DNA of 64,000 bases from Hyphomicrobiales bacterium (GCA_900473915.1 UCNG01000011.1:210544-274543); one strand, 5' to 3'; positions 28,017-37,932 are shown, counted from the first letter of the stretch. Program-made: numbers and translations. Notes: generated by a model from the sequence alone, not told the origin.

Positions 28017-28566
28017 ACTTTCTTCCTTGTATAAAATACCATGCATTAAGTTTAACCCCGCTGTGCTGGCGGACTTAATCTCCTTTTTAACATTGATAGA
28101 ACTTCATTCCAGCGCAAAATACTCGCACTCAATCTGCGTTCCGCGAACGGCCCACATGGAATGATTATCGATAGATTGCCTGATTCTATATAGGTCATTT
28201 CCCGACATGTCCACCCACAGCCGTGAATTCATCTGAATGATCCGTCCGGCAACCGTCCCCTTGAATGTTTTTTTTGAAGGGTTGCACGACGAATTTTGAG
28301 GACTGTTCGACACCGCTCAAAGCAGGAGGTGATCAACCAGCTTGAAGGCAATAGTAGTCCTCTTCCAGTCAATTACCGGAACGGCCTGCGACAAATATGC
28401 TATCAGCTGCGACATCATCCGAAATAGTATAATTCGGGAGAAAAAAGACTATAATTGCAGAAAAATAGTGTGATTATACTGTAATCTGGAACCATTTAGT
28501 CTATACATAAAAACGGCACAGATCGGGCGATCCGCGCCGTGATAGACAGTCCGTGTGGCCGATATT
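28017..28566. other. AT-rich intergenic region upstream of proV
   Basis: About 550 bases without a secure gene. It contains AGGAGGTGATC at 28324-28334, an 11-base match to the complement of the 16S rRNA 3' end, followed by TTG at 28342 opening a 43-codon frame. AGTATAAT (28427-28434) and ATTATACT (28473-28480) form a spaced inverted repeat. The promoter of proVWX must lie near its left end. A 69-codon minus-strand frame at 28104-28313 shows no recognisable feature. Confidence 0.45.
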
Positions 28567-29040
28567 TCAGCGATACGCCATATATCCAACAAAGCCTGTG
28601 ATCTTCCAGCGCGTTCCCTCGCGGCGGCAGAAATAGAGCGTCTGCCAGTTGAGGCGGTCGACGGAGCCGTCCTTTCTTGCAATCGTTCCATCGAATTTTT
28701 TTCGGGCCACCGCGACGTCGCCTGTAATATCGATCACGCTCAAATCGGTCGCGCGGAAGATCCCTTCGGCCAAAGATTCGGCATATTCAACCGCCGCACT
28801 TTCTGCCGCCTGACGCAGCCATTCATCGCGATAGCTTGCGAGCGTCGGAAATCCTGCATCCCATTTGTCGGGATCGCGATCATTATGCGCGTGAATGCCG
28901 AGGAAGCGTAGCTCGTCGAAATCATCGGCCACCAGCGACCAGTCCTGCGATACGAAAGCCTCGATATCGCGTCGCACGAGCATTTCCCATATCTGCTCGC
29001 GATCCTTGTCGCCTGCAAACGGATTGACCGCACCCTTCAT
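28567..29040 (-). CDS. NTF2/SnoaL-like protein of unknown function
   Basis: The 157-residue product looks like a cone-shaped NTF2-fold protein: an N-terminal helix (REQIWEMLVRRDIEAFVSQDW), a central helical part and C-terminal strands ending WKITGFVGYMAYR. Proteins of this fold are often small isomerases, dehydratases or binding proteins. It is the last gene of the minus-strand operon that starts with the SDR at 32837, 13 bases after the D-threonine-aldolase-like gene. The role is unknown. Confidence 0.8.
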   Translation of the reverse strand: MKGAVNPFAGDKDREQIWEMLVRRDIEAFVSQDWSLVADDFDELRFLGIHAHNDRDPDKWDAGFPTLASYRDEWLRQAAESAAVEYAESLAEGIFRATDLSVIDITGDVAVARKKFDGTIARKDGSVDRLNWQTLYFCRREGTRWKITGFVGYMAYR

Positions 29041-29053
29041 GCTATCCTCCTGA

Positions 29054-30118
29054 TTATCTTAACTTTCCACGCGCGGCGACCGGCAAGATATCAATGACGT
29101 TATCGCCCGAAACAAGATGAACCTCGTCAAAGAGGTTGGAAACGACGCAGACATGGTCAGGGATAATCCGCACGCGCTCGCCGACTTCCAGACCGGCAAC
29201 ATCGCCGGTCAGCTTGCCGTGCTCCTCACTCAATCCAGCCACACGTATATCCGGGCGACCCATAACCTCACCAAAATCGCTCAGGCCCAGCGTGTCGCTG
29301 GATAGCGCCTTGGAACCGGCATCGATGATTGCACGTTCAGAAGTCGGGTGACTCACTACCGTCGAAAGCACCGTCAAGGCGCAGTCATCCACTATCGCCG
29401 CCCCCTGTGCGACCTGATAACGGTCGAAATAGATATAGGTGCCGGGACGATATTCGGTGACGACACTATCGCCGGCATTGCGCCACATATCGGGCGTTCC
29501 ACCGCTAGAAATCGTCTCACAGGAAAGGCCGTTCGCCTCAAGCAACTCCCGTGCTGAGTAGAGCCATTGTTCCGCTTCCTCCGGCTTTCCTGCTGCGGGA
29601 TAGGTCATCAAGCCACCGAAATGCAGCCCCGCGCTCCGGTCGATAATGCGCGCCAGCTCCAGCGCTTCGGCCGGTGTCTGCACGCCACAGCGCCCCATGC
29701 CGGTGTCGCATTCGACAAGCACTTTCAGCGGGTGCTTTTCATCGGTGAAACGCGCCGCAAGCCCTGCAAGTGAGGTTGGATTATCAACTGTCACCGACAG
29801 GGTGATGCGTTGATGCAATGCATGAAGACGGTCGAGCTTTTCCCGCCCCAGAATATTGTAGGGCAGGAAAATATCCGTCAGCCCTGCATCGGCCATGACT
29901 TCCGCTTCACCCAGTTTCTGGCAGGTAATACCCACGGCGCCCGCTTCCACCTGCATTTTCGCGAACATGGGCAGTTTATGAGTCTTGATATGCGGGCGCA
30001 GTTTCACTCCCACCGCATCTGCATGGGCCTGCGCTTTGGCGATATTCGCTTTCACCCGGTCAATGTCGATGAGGATCGCGGGCGTATCCACGTCGTGAAT
30101 GGTTTTCGGTCCTGTCAT
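29054..30118 (-). CDS. D-threonine aldolase/D-serine dehydratase-like (DSD1) PLP enzyme
   Basis: The 354-residue product is an alanine-racemase-fold type III PLP enzyme. The PLP lysine is in RPHIKTHK (K45 by family analogy), and the zinc site of D-serine dehydratase/D-threonine aldolase is present as H322 and C324 in PDHVCVVSN. Such enzymes cleave or dehydrate D-3-hydroxy amino acids. The operon also codes for an SDR, an RpiR regulator and a transporter ATPase, and a Rid protein with an intact deaminase arginine is encoded across the divergent promoter. Catabolism of an imported D-hydroxy amino acid or relative is likely. Confidence 0.9.
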   Translation of the reverse strand: MTGPKTIHDVDTPAILIDIDRVKANIAKAQAHADAVGVKLRPHIKTHKLPMFAKMQVEAGAVGITCQKLGEAEVMADAGLTDIFLPYNILGREKLDRLHALHQRITLSVTVDNPTSLAGLAARFTDEKHPLKVLVECDTGMGRCGVQTPAEALELARIIDRSAGLHFGGLMTYPAAGKPEEAEQWLYSARELLEANGLSCETISSGGTPDMWRNAGDSVVTEYRPGTYIYFDRYQVAQGAAIVDDCALTVLSTVVSHPTSERAIIDAGSKALSSDTLGLSDFGEVMGRPDIRVAGLSEEHGKLTGDVAGLEVGERVRIIPDHVCVVSNLFDEVHLVSGDNVIDILPVAARGKLR

Positions 30119-30121
30119 GAA

Positions 30122-31003
30122 TCAATCTCCCAGCGGCAGGCGCGGATCATCTATTGTGAGTGTATTGAGGCTGTGCTTGATGCGGCGCAGACTTTCCAGG
30201 ACCTTCGGTCCACGCGCTTCCGCCGTGGCAGTGGCGAGCATATCGAGAATGGCGAGCAATGCGAAGCGCGACGATGTCGGCTTGTAGATATTGCCGTCTT
30301 CATTGGCCTGATAGGGAATGAGCACGTCTGTTGCCTTGGCGAGATCGGAACCGGCAGGCGTGATTGCAACCGTCTGCGCCCCATATTGCCTTGCGACAAG
30401 CACGGCCTCCACCACCGACCGGGCGAAGCCGGAGACGGAGAAAGCGATCACAGTCGCCTCATGCGTGGTGACAGCGGCATACATGCGCTGCAACTGCCCA
30501 TCCACCTGCGCGCTGACAGGAATACCAAGCCGAAACAAACGGTTCTGCATTTCCGTTGCCAGCATGGACGAGATGCCGCCCGAGCCGAGACACAGCACCG
30601 GGCCACCCGCGGCGAGCCGTTCGGCCACTTTCATCAGCACGGCCATATCGATTCCGTCGCTTGCGCGTTGGATGGCGGAAACCGCCGCATCGGTCACGGC
30701 GGTCGCAATGCGGCTTTCACGCACATCGCGTGCGGGAATTTCAGCCGTCAGATATTGACCTCCGATAGCCAGCGCCTGCGCCAGAAAAAACTTGAAATCG
30801 CGAACGCCATCACAGCCGAGCGCCCGACAAAAACGCGTTACCGTGGGTTCGCTGACACCGGCTCTGGCCGCAATTTCCGAGATTGCCGCCTTGGAAGCGT
30901 AATCAGGATCGGCCAGCACAAGCGCAGCCAGCCGCCGGTCGGATTTCGATCCGTCCTGCGCCACCACATGCAGCCGCGTGATGATGTCTGCAACCTTGCT
31001 CAT
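30122..31003 (-). CDS. MurR/RpiR-family transcriptional regulator
   Basis: The 293-residue product has the RpiR helix-turn-helix (AISEIAARAGVSEPTVTRFCR, about residues 37-57) and an SIS domain (VLCLGSGGISSMLATEMQNRL). It lies three bases upstream of the D-threonine-aldolase-like gene and seven bases after the ATPase gene, and probably controls both arms of the divergent cluster. Confidence 0.92.
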   Translation of the reverse strand: MSKVADIITRLHVVAQDGSKSDRRLAALVLADPDYASKAAISEIAARAGVSEPTVTRFCRALGCDGVRDFKFFLAQALAIGGQYLTAEIPARDVRESRIATAVTDAAVSAIQRASDGIDMAVLMKVAERLAAGGPVLCLGSGGISSMLATEMQNRLFRLGIPVSAQVDGQLQRMYAAVTTHEATVIAFSVSGFARSVVEAVLVARQYGAQTVAITPAGSDLAKATDVLIPYQANEDGNIYKPTSSRFALLAILDMLATATAEARGPKVLESLRRIKHSLNTLTIDDPRLPLGD

Positions 31004-31010
31004 GGGGAGT

Positions 31011-32060
31011 TCAAAGCGGGAGACCGCTATCCTTGTCGAAAAGATGTATGTGTTCGCTCTTCGCAGTTACAGGCACTTGCTCACCGGGCGCAAGATGTAT
31101 GCGCTCGCGAAACACAGCTCGTATGGGCTGTCCTGCAATCCGGCCATAAATATGGGTTTCCGGCCCCGTCGGCTCGATGACTTCCACGGTGAGCGTCAGC
31201 CCCTTGCCGTCCCGCGCGACCGTAAAATTTTCCGGGCGAATGCCAGCTTCCGCTTGTGCATTGAACGCTCCGGCGGCAACGGCAATCTCCTCGCCCTCGC
31301 CGGTACGGAATATTCCTCTCGACACAGTGCCCGGAATGAAACTCATCGATGGCGAGCCGATAAAGCCCGCGACAAACTTGTTGGCCGGGCGGTCATAAAG
31401 TTCCAGCGGCGCGCCGATCTGCTGGATCTTGCCCTGGTTCATAACCACGATCCGGTCGGCCATTGTCATGGCCTCGATCTGGTCATGGGTGACGTAGATC
31501 ACCGTCGATTTCAGGCGTTGATGGAGCGCCTTGATCTCGGTACGCATCTGGACGCGCAACTGAGCATCGAGATTGGAAAGCGGCTCGTCGAACAAAAACA
31601 CCGATGGTTCGCGAACAATGGCGCGCCCCATGGCCACGCGCTGGCGCTGCCCGCCGGAAAGCTGGCGCGGATACCGATCCAGATAGGAATGGAGGTTCAG
31701 GATGAAAGCCGCCTTGTCCACCTTTGCCGCAGTTTCCTCCGATTTCTCACCGCGAATGCGCGGACCGAAACCAATATTTTCACGCGCCGTCATATGCGGA
31801 AACAACGCGTAGGATTGAAACACCATCGCGATATTGCGTTTTTGCGGCGGCAACTCGTTGGCCCGCTCCCCACCGATCAGAAGATCCCCGCCGGAAATGG
31901 GCTCAAGCCCCGCCACCATTCGCAGAAGCGTGGATTTTCCGCAACCGGAAGGACCGACGAGTACAAGGAATTCCCCGCTTTGAATATCGAGGTCAACACG
32001 GTCGAGGACCGTCAATTGCCCGAAGGTCTTGGTAATGCCGCGCAGCGAAACCTCTTTCAT
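31011..32060 (-). CDS. ABC transporter ATPase, UgpC/MalK type
   Basis: The 349-residue product has Walker A (GPSGCGKST), signature LSGGQRQRV and Walker B ([10 protein letters not shown]), with a C-terminal TOBE-type domain (about 235-349). This carbohydrate-importer ATPase has no adjacent permease on its strand. The binding protein and two permeases of the same transporter class lie across the divergent promoter at 33018-36018, so the importer is split over two operons. Confidence 0.94.
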   Translation of the reverse strand: MKEVSLRGITKTFGQLTVLDRVDLDIQSGEFLVLVGPSGCGKSTLLRMVAGLEPISGGDLLIGGERANELPPQKRNIAMVFQSYALFPHMTARENIGFGPRIRGEKSEETAAKVDKAAFILNLHSYLDRYPRQLSGGQRQRVAMGRAIVREPSVFLFDEPLSNLDAQLRVQMRTEIKALHQRLKSTVIYVTHDQIEAMTMADRIVVMNQGKIQQIGAPLELYDRPANKFVAGFIGSPSMSFIPGTVSRGIFRTGEGEEIAVAAGAFNAQAEAGIRPENFTVARDGKGLTLTVEVIEPTGPETHIYGRIAGQPIRAVFRERIHLAPGEQVPVTAKSEHIHLFDKDSGLPL

Positions 32061-32063
32061 CGG

Positions 32064-32837
32064 TCAGTTTCCTCCGAGAATATCTTCGATGAAAGGACGG
32101 CAGCCTGCAGTCAGCCCCGCATCCACTGGAAGGATCGCGCCAGTGATACCCGATGCGCGGTTGGAGGCCAGAAAGGCTACCGTTTCCGCCACCTCGCCTG
32201 TGTCAACGATACGCCCCAAAGGATAGAAACGCTGCAAGCGATCCAGAACGCTCTTATCCTGCGCGATACGATGGTCCCATGCAGGCGTCCGTATTGACCC
32301 CGGACAGACGACATTGGCACGCACGCCCTTCCTGCCGAACTCAACCGCAATAGCCCGCGCGAAGGCGTTGATCCCGGCCTTCGCGGCCGCATAGGCCGGA
32401 TTTCCGAAATGTAAAAGCCCATTGACCGACGAAATGAACACAAAAACACCGTGTCCCCGCGTCGCCATGGCCTGTGCCATGACATTTGAAAATCCGGCAA
32501 CCGCTGTCAGATTGAGGTCGATCTCGGCGTTGATATTGCCCTGATCCAGCCCGTCAAAAGTTTCGGCGCGGGTCCAGCCTGCATTGTTGATAACGATATC
32601 GGGCAGGCCCGATTCCACTATGATCCGCTTTGCTGCCGGTTCCAGCCCGTCACGGTCGAGCAGATCGAAGGCATGACGCGCATGAAAGCCATCGCCCGTC
32701 ATCGCTTCCAGTGACATATCGCAACCGATCACCCGGGCGCCGCGCTCCGAAAACAGCTTGACCAGCGCGCTTCCCACACCGCCGCCCGCGCCGGTAATCA
32801 ATACAGATTTCCCGGCAAATTCACCTGCTTGCTCCAC
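32064..32837 (-). CDS. Short-chain dehydrogenase/reductase
   Basis: The 257-residue product has the NAD(P) motif TGAGGGVG (near residue 16), NNAG, and the catalytic serine-tyrosine-lysine set (SSVNG then YAAAKAG). It is the first gene of the minus-strand operon, four bases ahead of the ATPase gene. It probably oxidises or reduces a hydroxyl or keto group of the imported compound or its aldolase product. Confidence 0.92.
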   Translation of the reverse strand: MEQAGEFAGKSVLITGAGGGVGSALVKLFSERGARVIGCDMSLEAMTGDGFHARHAFDLLDRDGLEPAAKRIIVESGLPDIVINNAGWTRAETFDGLDQGNINAEIDLNLTAVAGFSNVMAQAMATRGHGVFVFISSVNGLLHFGNPAYAAAKAGINAFARAIAVEFGRKGVRANVVCPGSIRTPAWDHRIAQDKSVLDRLQRFYPLGRIVDTGEVAETVAFLASNRASGITGAILPVDAGLTAGCRPFIEDILGGN

Positions 32838-33017
32838 ACCATTCCCCTTTTATGCGGCAGTTTTCTGCACTGTTTAGTTTCGCCAGCGTAAAAGTCAAAA
32901 TGTAAGTTTGCAACAAAACTTTTAACTTGAAAGTACCAATAAAGGCGATAATGTAGGAAAATAACAATAATAGATCGTCATCGCAACATCGCGATGGCTC
33001 AACACGGGAACGGGAAG
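32838..33017. promoter_or_regulatory. Divergent promoter region with a candidate operator
   Basis: This AT-rich region separates the SDR operon from the binding-protein operon. AAGTTT (32904-32909) and AAACTT (32916-32921) form a spaced inverted repeat in its middle. The RpiR protein of the cluster is the likely regulator. The link is only positional. Confidence 0.35.
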
Positions 33018-34253
33018 ATGTCTATCAACAAATGGAAGGCTGGCCTTTTGGCTGGGTTGAGCATTCTGGCGCTATCATCGGGCTCACAGGCTGGCGAAGT
33101 ACGCATGACCGTCGCGGAGTACAGCTCCAAGACCGGCCCATATTTCGAAGAGGTCAAGAAGGCGTTTGAAGCTGCCAATCCCGGCATCACGCTCAATTTC
33201 GAGGTCGTGCCGTGGGACGTGCTTCTACAGAAGCTGACCACCGACATTTCAGCAGGCACCAATGCGGACCTTTCCATCATCGGCACGCGCTGGCTGATCG
33301 ATTTCGTGCAGCAGGGCATCGCCGAACCGCTCGACGGTTACATGAATGATGAGTTCAAGGGTCGCTTCATCGAGACTTTCCTGTCGCCGTCCGTCCTTGA
33401 GGGAAAGACCTATGGCCTGCCCATCGCGGCCTCGGCCCGCGCCATGTATTACAACAAGGATTTGCTCGCCAAGGCAGGTGTCGAAAACCCGCCAGCAACC
33501 TGGGACGAACTGAAAGCAGCAGCCTCCAAGATCAAGGCGCTTGGCGGCGAGAATTACGGTTTCGGCCTGCAAGGCAAGGAAATCGAGACCGATGTCTATT
33601 ATTACTATGCCATGTGGTCCTATGGGACCGAAATTCTCAACAAGGATGGCACATCGGGCCTCAGCACACCCGGCGCACTTGAAGCTGCCAAGCTTTACAA
33701 GTCGTTGATCGATGACGGCCTGACCCAGCCCGGCGTCACGTCCTATGCGCGCGAGGACGTGCAGAACCTGTTCAAGCAGGGCAAGGTTGGGATGATGATT
33801 ACCGCGCCTTTCCTGTCGAACCAGATCAAGGAAGAAGCGCCTAACCTCAAATATGGTGTTGCGGCCATTCCCGCCGGACCGACGGGCGCGCGCGGCACCT
33901 ATGGCGTGACCGATTCCGTCATCATGTTCCAGAACTCCAAGAACAAGGAGGAAGCCTGGAAGGTGCTCGACTTCCTGTTCCAGACCGAATGGCGCGCCAA
34001 GTTCACGCAGGGCGAAGGCTTTCTGCCAGTCAACAAGGAAGAGGCGAAGATGGATTATTACGTCAATAATGCCGATCTTGCCGCCTTCACCGCGCTTCTG
34101 CCGGATGCCCGCTTTGCGCCGATTATTCCGGGTTGGGAAGAAATTGCCGACATCACGTCCAACGCCATGCAGAGCATTTATCTCGGCAAGGGCGAACCTG
34201 ATGCCGTGCTGAAGGATGCCGCCGCCAAGGCCGACGCGATCCTGAAGAAGTAA
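33018..34253 (+). CDS. ABC transporter substrate-binding protein, family 1 (carbohydrate type)
   Basis: The 411-residue product has a signal peptide (cleavage near GSQAG) and the extracellular binding fold of the MalE/UgpB group (PYFEEVKKAFEAANPGI; MYYNKDLLAKAGVENPPATWDEL). ATG 33018 follows GGGAAG; another in-frame ATG at 32994 is possible. It works with the permeases downstream and presumably the ATPase encoded at 31011. The associated enzymes suggest the ligand may not be a simple sugar. Confidence 0.92.
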   Translation: MSINKWKAGLLAGLSILALSSGSQAGEVRMTVAEYSSKTGPYFEEVKKAFEAANPGITLNFEVVPWDVLLQKLTTDISAGTNADLSIIGTRWLIDFVQQGIAEPLDGYMNDEFKGRFIETFLSPSVLEGKTYGLPIAASARAMYYNKDLLAKAGVENPPATWDELKAAASKIKALGGENYGFGLQGKEIETDVYYYYAMWSYGTEILNKDGTSGLSTPGALEAAKLYKSLIDDGLTQPGVTSYAREDVQNLFKQGKVGMMITAPFLSNQIKEEAPNLKYGVAAIPAGPTGARGTYGVTDSVIMFQNSKNKEEAWKVLDFLFQTEWRAKFTQGEGFLPVNKEEAKMDYYVNNADLAAFTALLPDARFAPIIPGWEEIADITSNAMQSIYLGKGEPDAVLKDAAAKADAILKK

Positions 34254-34266
34254 CGCTCCCCGCCTG

Positions 34267-34301
34267 CCTGGCAGTGCTCCCTCGCTCTGCCGGGCTTTTT
34301 T
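34267..34301 (+). terminator. Intra-operon terminator-like hairpin after the binding protein
   Basis: CCTGGCAG (34267-34274) pairs with CTGCCGGG (34287-34294, one G-T pair), followed by C and six or more Ts. The permease gene begins 18 bases later, so the hairpin probably lowers permease expression relative to the binding protein. Confidence 0.75.
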
Positions 34302-34318
34302 CTTTTCCGGGACATTGA

Positions 34319-35194
34319 TTGCCGATGCAAAGCCGCACCCTGCCCTATCTCCTGATCCTGCCCAGCCTGCTGCTGGCTGCGGTGGTGATCTTCTGGCCCG
34401 TGGTGCATCTCGTTGAAATTGCCAGCCATGATGTCAACCGCTTCGGGCAGCTTCGCGATTTCAACGACGGCGCAAATTTCACTGCCCTTTTCGCAACGCC
34501 CGACTTCCTCAATGCGGTCTGGCGCACCGCCATCTGGACCGTCGCAGTGGTCGGCGGGGCGCTCATAGTTTCCATTCCGGTCGCCATCATTCTCAACATG
34601 GATTTCTATGGGCGGTCGGTGGCCCGCGTCATCGTCATGCTGCCCTGGGCCGTTTCGCTCACCATGACGGCCATTGTCTGGCGCTGGGCGCTCAACGGCG
34701 AAAGCGGAATGCTCAATTCCGCACTGCGCAATCTCGGCCTTATCGACAGCAACATTCAATGGCTGGCGAGTGCAGCGACCGCCTTTCCCATGCAGATATT
34801 GGTCGGCATTCTGGTGACTGTCCCGTTCACGACCACGATCTTTCTCGGCGGGCTTTCATCCATCCCGGACGATCTCTACGAAGCCTCGTCGCTGGAAGGC
34901 GCCAGCTTGTGGCAACAGTTTCGGGAAATCACCTTTCCGCTGCTCAAGCCCTTCGTCAACATCGCCATCGTGCTGAATACTATCTACGTCTTTAATTCAT
35001 TTCCCATCATCTGGGTCATGACCCAAGGCGGGCCTGCCAACTCCACCGACATTCTGGTGACGCATCTCTACAAGCTCGCTTTCCGCCTCGGAAAGCTGGG
35101 GGAAGCCTCCGCCGTATCGCTCATCATGCTGGCGATCCTCCTCGTCTTCACGGCAATTTATATTCGCCTTGCAATGCGGGGAGAACGCGCATGA
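34319..35194 (+). CDS. ABC transporter permease, MalF/UgpA type
   Basis: The 291-residue membrane protein has six hydrophobic segments and the EAA loop ([21 protein letters not shown]). TTG 34319 has GGGA six bases upstream; ATG 34325 is the alternative. Its stop overlaps the next start (ATGA). Confidence 0.92.
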   Translation: MPMQSRTLPYLLILPSLLLAAVVIFWPVVHLVEIASHDVNRFGQLRDFNDGANFTALFATPDFLNAVWRTAIWTVAVVGGALIVSIPVAIILNMDFYGRSVARVIVMLPWAVSLTMTAIVWRWALNGESGMLNSALRNLGLIDSNIQWLASAATAFPMQILVGILVTVPFTTTIFLGGLSSIPDDLYEASSLEGASLWQQFREITFPLLKPFVNIAIVLNTIYVFNSFPIIWVMTQGGPANSTDILVTHLYKLAFRLGKLGEASAVSLIMLAILLVFTAIYIRLAMRGERA

Positions 35195-36018
35195 CGGGTT
35201 CAAAGCTGAAACGCACGATCATTGCCTGGGCAGTTCTGTCACCGCTTATCGTGCTGACGCTGTTTCCCTTTGCGGTGATGTTCCTCACCGCCGTCAAACC
35301 GCCACAGGAAGTGCTGTCGCCGCACTGGTGGCCGAGCAGCTTCCGCTGGCAGAATTTTTCGGAAATGTGGGTCCAGACGGGTTTCGGCCAAGCGCTTTTG
35401 AACTCGCTTTATGTCTCCGTCATCGCTTCTGTCGGCGCAATCGTGGTTTCCATTCCTGCCGCCTATGCCATGTCGCGTTTTCGCTTTGCGGGTCATGGCG
35501 CATTCCGGCAATTCCTGCTCGTCTCGCAGATGATTTCGCCCATTGTTCTGGTGCTGGGCCTTTTCCGGTTGCTCGCCGCTTACGGGCTGATCGAAAGTGT
35601 GTCGGCGGTCGGTGCGGTTTATATGGCCTTCAATATCGCCTTCACCGTTTGGATGCTGCAAAGCTATTTCGACACCATACCGCGCGATCTGGAAGAGGCG
35701 TCGTGGATGGAAGGGGCCGGACGCGGCAAGACATTGATAAAAGTGTTCCTGCCGCTTTGCCTGCCCGCCATTGCTGTCACGGCCATCTTCACATTCATCA
35801 ATGCCTGGAACGAATTCGTCGTGGCGCTGACCATGCTGCGCAGGCAGGATAGCTACACCCTGCCCATTCAGGTCTTCTCGCTGGTGGCCGGACGCTACAC
35901 CGTTGAATGGCATTATGTCATGGCGGCGACCTTCCTGGCCACGCTGCCGGTCGCCATCCTTTTCATCTGGCTCCAGCGCTATCTCATCAAGGGACTGGCC
36001 CTTGGAGCCGTCAAATAA
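35191..36018 (+). CDS. ABC transporter permease, MalG/UgpE type
   Basis: The 275-residue membrane protein is the second permease of the importer. It has the EAA loop ([18 protein letters not shown]) and the [10 protein letters not shown] motif typical of MalG-like proteins. It overlaps the first permease gene by four bases. Confidence 0.93.
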   Translation: MTGSKLKRTIIAWAVLSPLIVLTLFPFAVMFLTAVKPPQEVLSPHWWPSSFRWQNFSEMWVQTGFGQALLNSLYVSVIASVGAIVVSIPAAYAMSRFRFAGHGAFRQFLLVSQMISPIVLVLGLFRLLAAYGLIESVSAVGAVYMAFNIAFTVWMLQSYFDTIPRDLEEASWMEGAGRGKTLIKVFLPLCLPAIAVTAIFTFINAWNEFVVALTMLRRQDSYTLPIQVFSLVAGRYTVEWHYVMAATFLATLPVAILFIWLQRYLIKGLALGAVK

Positions 36019-36030
36019 CCGGAGAAAATT

Positions 36031-36402
36031 ATGTCCAGAAAACAGGTCTTCGGCGCATCGCATGTGCCTCTTTCCCCCGCCGTTCGCGCAGGCGACACAG
36101 TCTATGTTTCCGGACAGGTGCCAGTCGGAGCAAACGGTCAGATTGTTGAAGGCGGCATTGAAGCCCAAACGAAACAGGTGCTCGAAAACGTCAAGGCCGC
36201 ACTCGCGCTTGCAGGTGCGACAATGGAAGACGTCGTTAAAACCACTATCTGGCTGGAAGATGCCCGGGATTTCGGGCGCATGAATGCCGTTTACGCCACA
36301 TATTTCCCGAAAGAACCGCCAGCGCGCACCACGGTCGAGTCCCGCCTGATGATCGACATCAAGATCGAAGTCGAAGCCATCGCCTACGCACCGCAGAAAT
36401 AA
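36031..36402 (+). CDS. RidA-family enamine/imine deaminase
   Basis: The 123-residue product has the Rid fold and keeps the family's catalytic arginine in PPARTTVE (R99), unlike the Rid protein at 5467. RidA hydrolyses 2-aminoacrylate and related enamines released by PLP enzymes. Being encoded with a D-threonine-aldolase/dehydratase-like enzyme, it may clear the enamine made by that enzyme. It lies 12 bases after the permease gene. Confidence 0.93.
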   Translation: MSRKQVFGASHVPLSPAVRAGDTVYVSGQVPVGANGQIVEGGIEAQTKQVLENVKAALALAGATMEDVVKTTIWLEDARDFGRMNAVYATYFPKEPPARTTVESRLMIDIKIEVEAIAYAPQK

Positions 36403-36427
36403 ACACGCCCCGCCCAGAGTCATTTCC

Positions 36428-37897
36428 ATGCGCATCTTCACCGCATCGCTTGCGACAGAAACCAACACGTTCTCGCCGGTCCCGACCGACAGGGCCTCGT
36501 TTGAAATGGCTTTCTATGCCGCGCCGGGCAAGCATCCGGAAACGCCGACGCTTTGCTCTTCTCCCATCGTGGCATTGCGCAAGCGCGCAGCGGCGGAAGG
36601 ATTAACCGTCATCGAAGGCACAGCCACCTGGGCGGAACCCGGCGGACTGCTGCAACGGCAGGCGTTCGAGGAATTGCGCGATGAAATCCTCGATCAGCTC
36701 ACGGCCGCGATGCCCGTTGACGCCGTCGTCCTTGGCCTGCACGGCGCCATGGTCGCACAGGGTTATGACGACTGCGAGGGCGATCTGCTGGAGCGCGTGC
36801 GTGCTACTGTCGGGCCGGATATTCTCGTTGCCAGCGAGTTCGACCCGCATAGCCACCTGACCCCGAAGCGGGTCGAAAACCTCAATATTTTCGCGTCGTT
36901 CCTCGAATTTCCTCACACGGATTTTTACGAACGCGGCGAGCATGTGGTCGATCTTGCGCTCAATGCCCTGAAAGGCCGCATCAAGCCCGTCATCTCCACC
37001 TTCGACTGCCATATGATCGGCGTATATCCGACAAGCAAGGAGCCAATGCGCTCTTTCGTCGACCGCATCAAGGCGATGCAGGGCAAGGATGGCATCCTGT
37101 CGATTTCAGTCATTCATGGCTTCATGGCTGCCGATGTGCCGGAAATGGGAACCCGCATTCTCGTTGTCACCGACAATGACCCGGCCAAGGGCGAGGTGCT
37201 TGCGGAAAAACTCGGGCGCGAATTGATCGCCATGCGCGAACAAACCTCAATGGCCATGTTTGACACCGATCAGGGTATCGACCGGGCGCTGGCCGCCCAT
37301 GCAGCCAATCCTGCGAAACCTGCGGTAATCGCCGATGTGTGGGACAATCCCGGCGGCGGGGTAGCCGGCGACGGAACCCATCTCCTTCGCCGCCTGATTG
37401 AACGCGGCATCGACAATATTGGCATCGCCACCATCTGGGACCCCATCGCAGTGACATTCTGCCATGCGGCGGGCGAAGGCGCGGTGATCGATCTGCGTTT
37501 CGGCGGAAAGTCCGGACCGCTTGGCGGCGAACCTATCGATGCGCGTGTAACCGTCCTGAAGACCCTTGCCGAAGGCTGGCAGAGTTTCGGGCCAAGCCGC
37601 GTGACGCTTGGAGCCTCGGCGGTTGTGCGCATCGAAGGCACCGGGATCGACATTATTCTCAATACCAACCGCACGCAGACATTCGAGCCGGATATCTTTT
37701 CAAATATCGGTATCGACCCGATGGAGAAGGACATACTGGTGGTCAAATCCACCAACCATTTCCACGCGGGCTTCGCGCCGATTGCTGCTGAAATTATCTA
37801 TGTCGCGGCACCGAGCTCCTATCCGAGCAATCCGCGCACGACCAATTACCGCAAGCTCAGCCGTGCCATCTGGCCGCGTGTCGAAAACCCGTGGTGA
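36428..37897 (+). CDS. M81-family metallopeptidase (MlrC-like)
   Basis: The 489-residue product resembles MlrC, the metallopeptidase of microcystin breakdown. It starts with the typical MRIFTASLATETNTFSP block and has LHGAMVAQGYDDCEGDLL, SEFDPHSH and an internal STFDCHMIG, which supply metal ligands. A C-terminal MlrC domain has DNPGGGVAGDGTHLL. In most bacteria the substrate is not microcystin but an unknown peptide or amide. Its place in this operon suggests hydrolysis of an imported conjugate that feeds the PLP enzyme; this is inference. Confidence 0.9.
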   Translation: MRIFTASLATETNTFSPVPTDRASFEMAFYAAPGKHPETPTLCSSPIVALRKRAAAEGLTVIEGTATWAEPGGLLQRQAFEELRDEILDQLTAAMPVDAVVLGLHGAMVAQGYDDCEGDLLERVRATVGPDILVASEFDPHSHLTPKRVENLNIFASFLEFPHTDFYERGEHVVDLALNALKGRIKPVISTFDCHMIGVYPTSKEPMRSFVDRIKAMQGKDGILSISVIHGFMAADVPEMGTRILVVTDNDPAKGEVLAEKLGRELIAMREQTSMAMFDTDQGIDRALAAHAANPAKPAVIADVWDNPGGGVAGDGTHLLRRLIERGIDNIGIATIWDPIAVTFCHAAGEGAVIDLRFGGKSGPLGGEPIDARVTVLKTLAEGWQSFGPSRVTLGASAVVRIEGTGIDIILNTNRTQTFEPDIFSNIGIDPMEKDILVVKSTNHFHAGFAPIAAEIIYVAAPSSYPSNPRTTNYRKLSRAIWPRVENPW

Positions 37898-37905
37898 ACA
37901 AATGA

Positions 37906-37932
37906 AAAAGCGCGGGAACGACCCGCGCTTTT
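37906..37932. terminator. Bidirectional terminator
   Basis: AAAAGCGCGGG and CCCGCGCTTTT are inverted repeats between the convergent M81 peptidase and TRAP permease genes. Confidence 0.9.

Noticed and set aside
28104-28313. 69-codon minus-strand frame upstream of proV
   Set aside because: No ribosome-binding site, no family signature and AT-rich non-coding composition. It may be chance.
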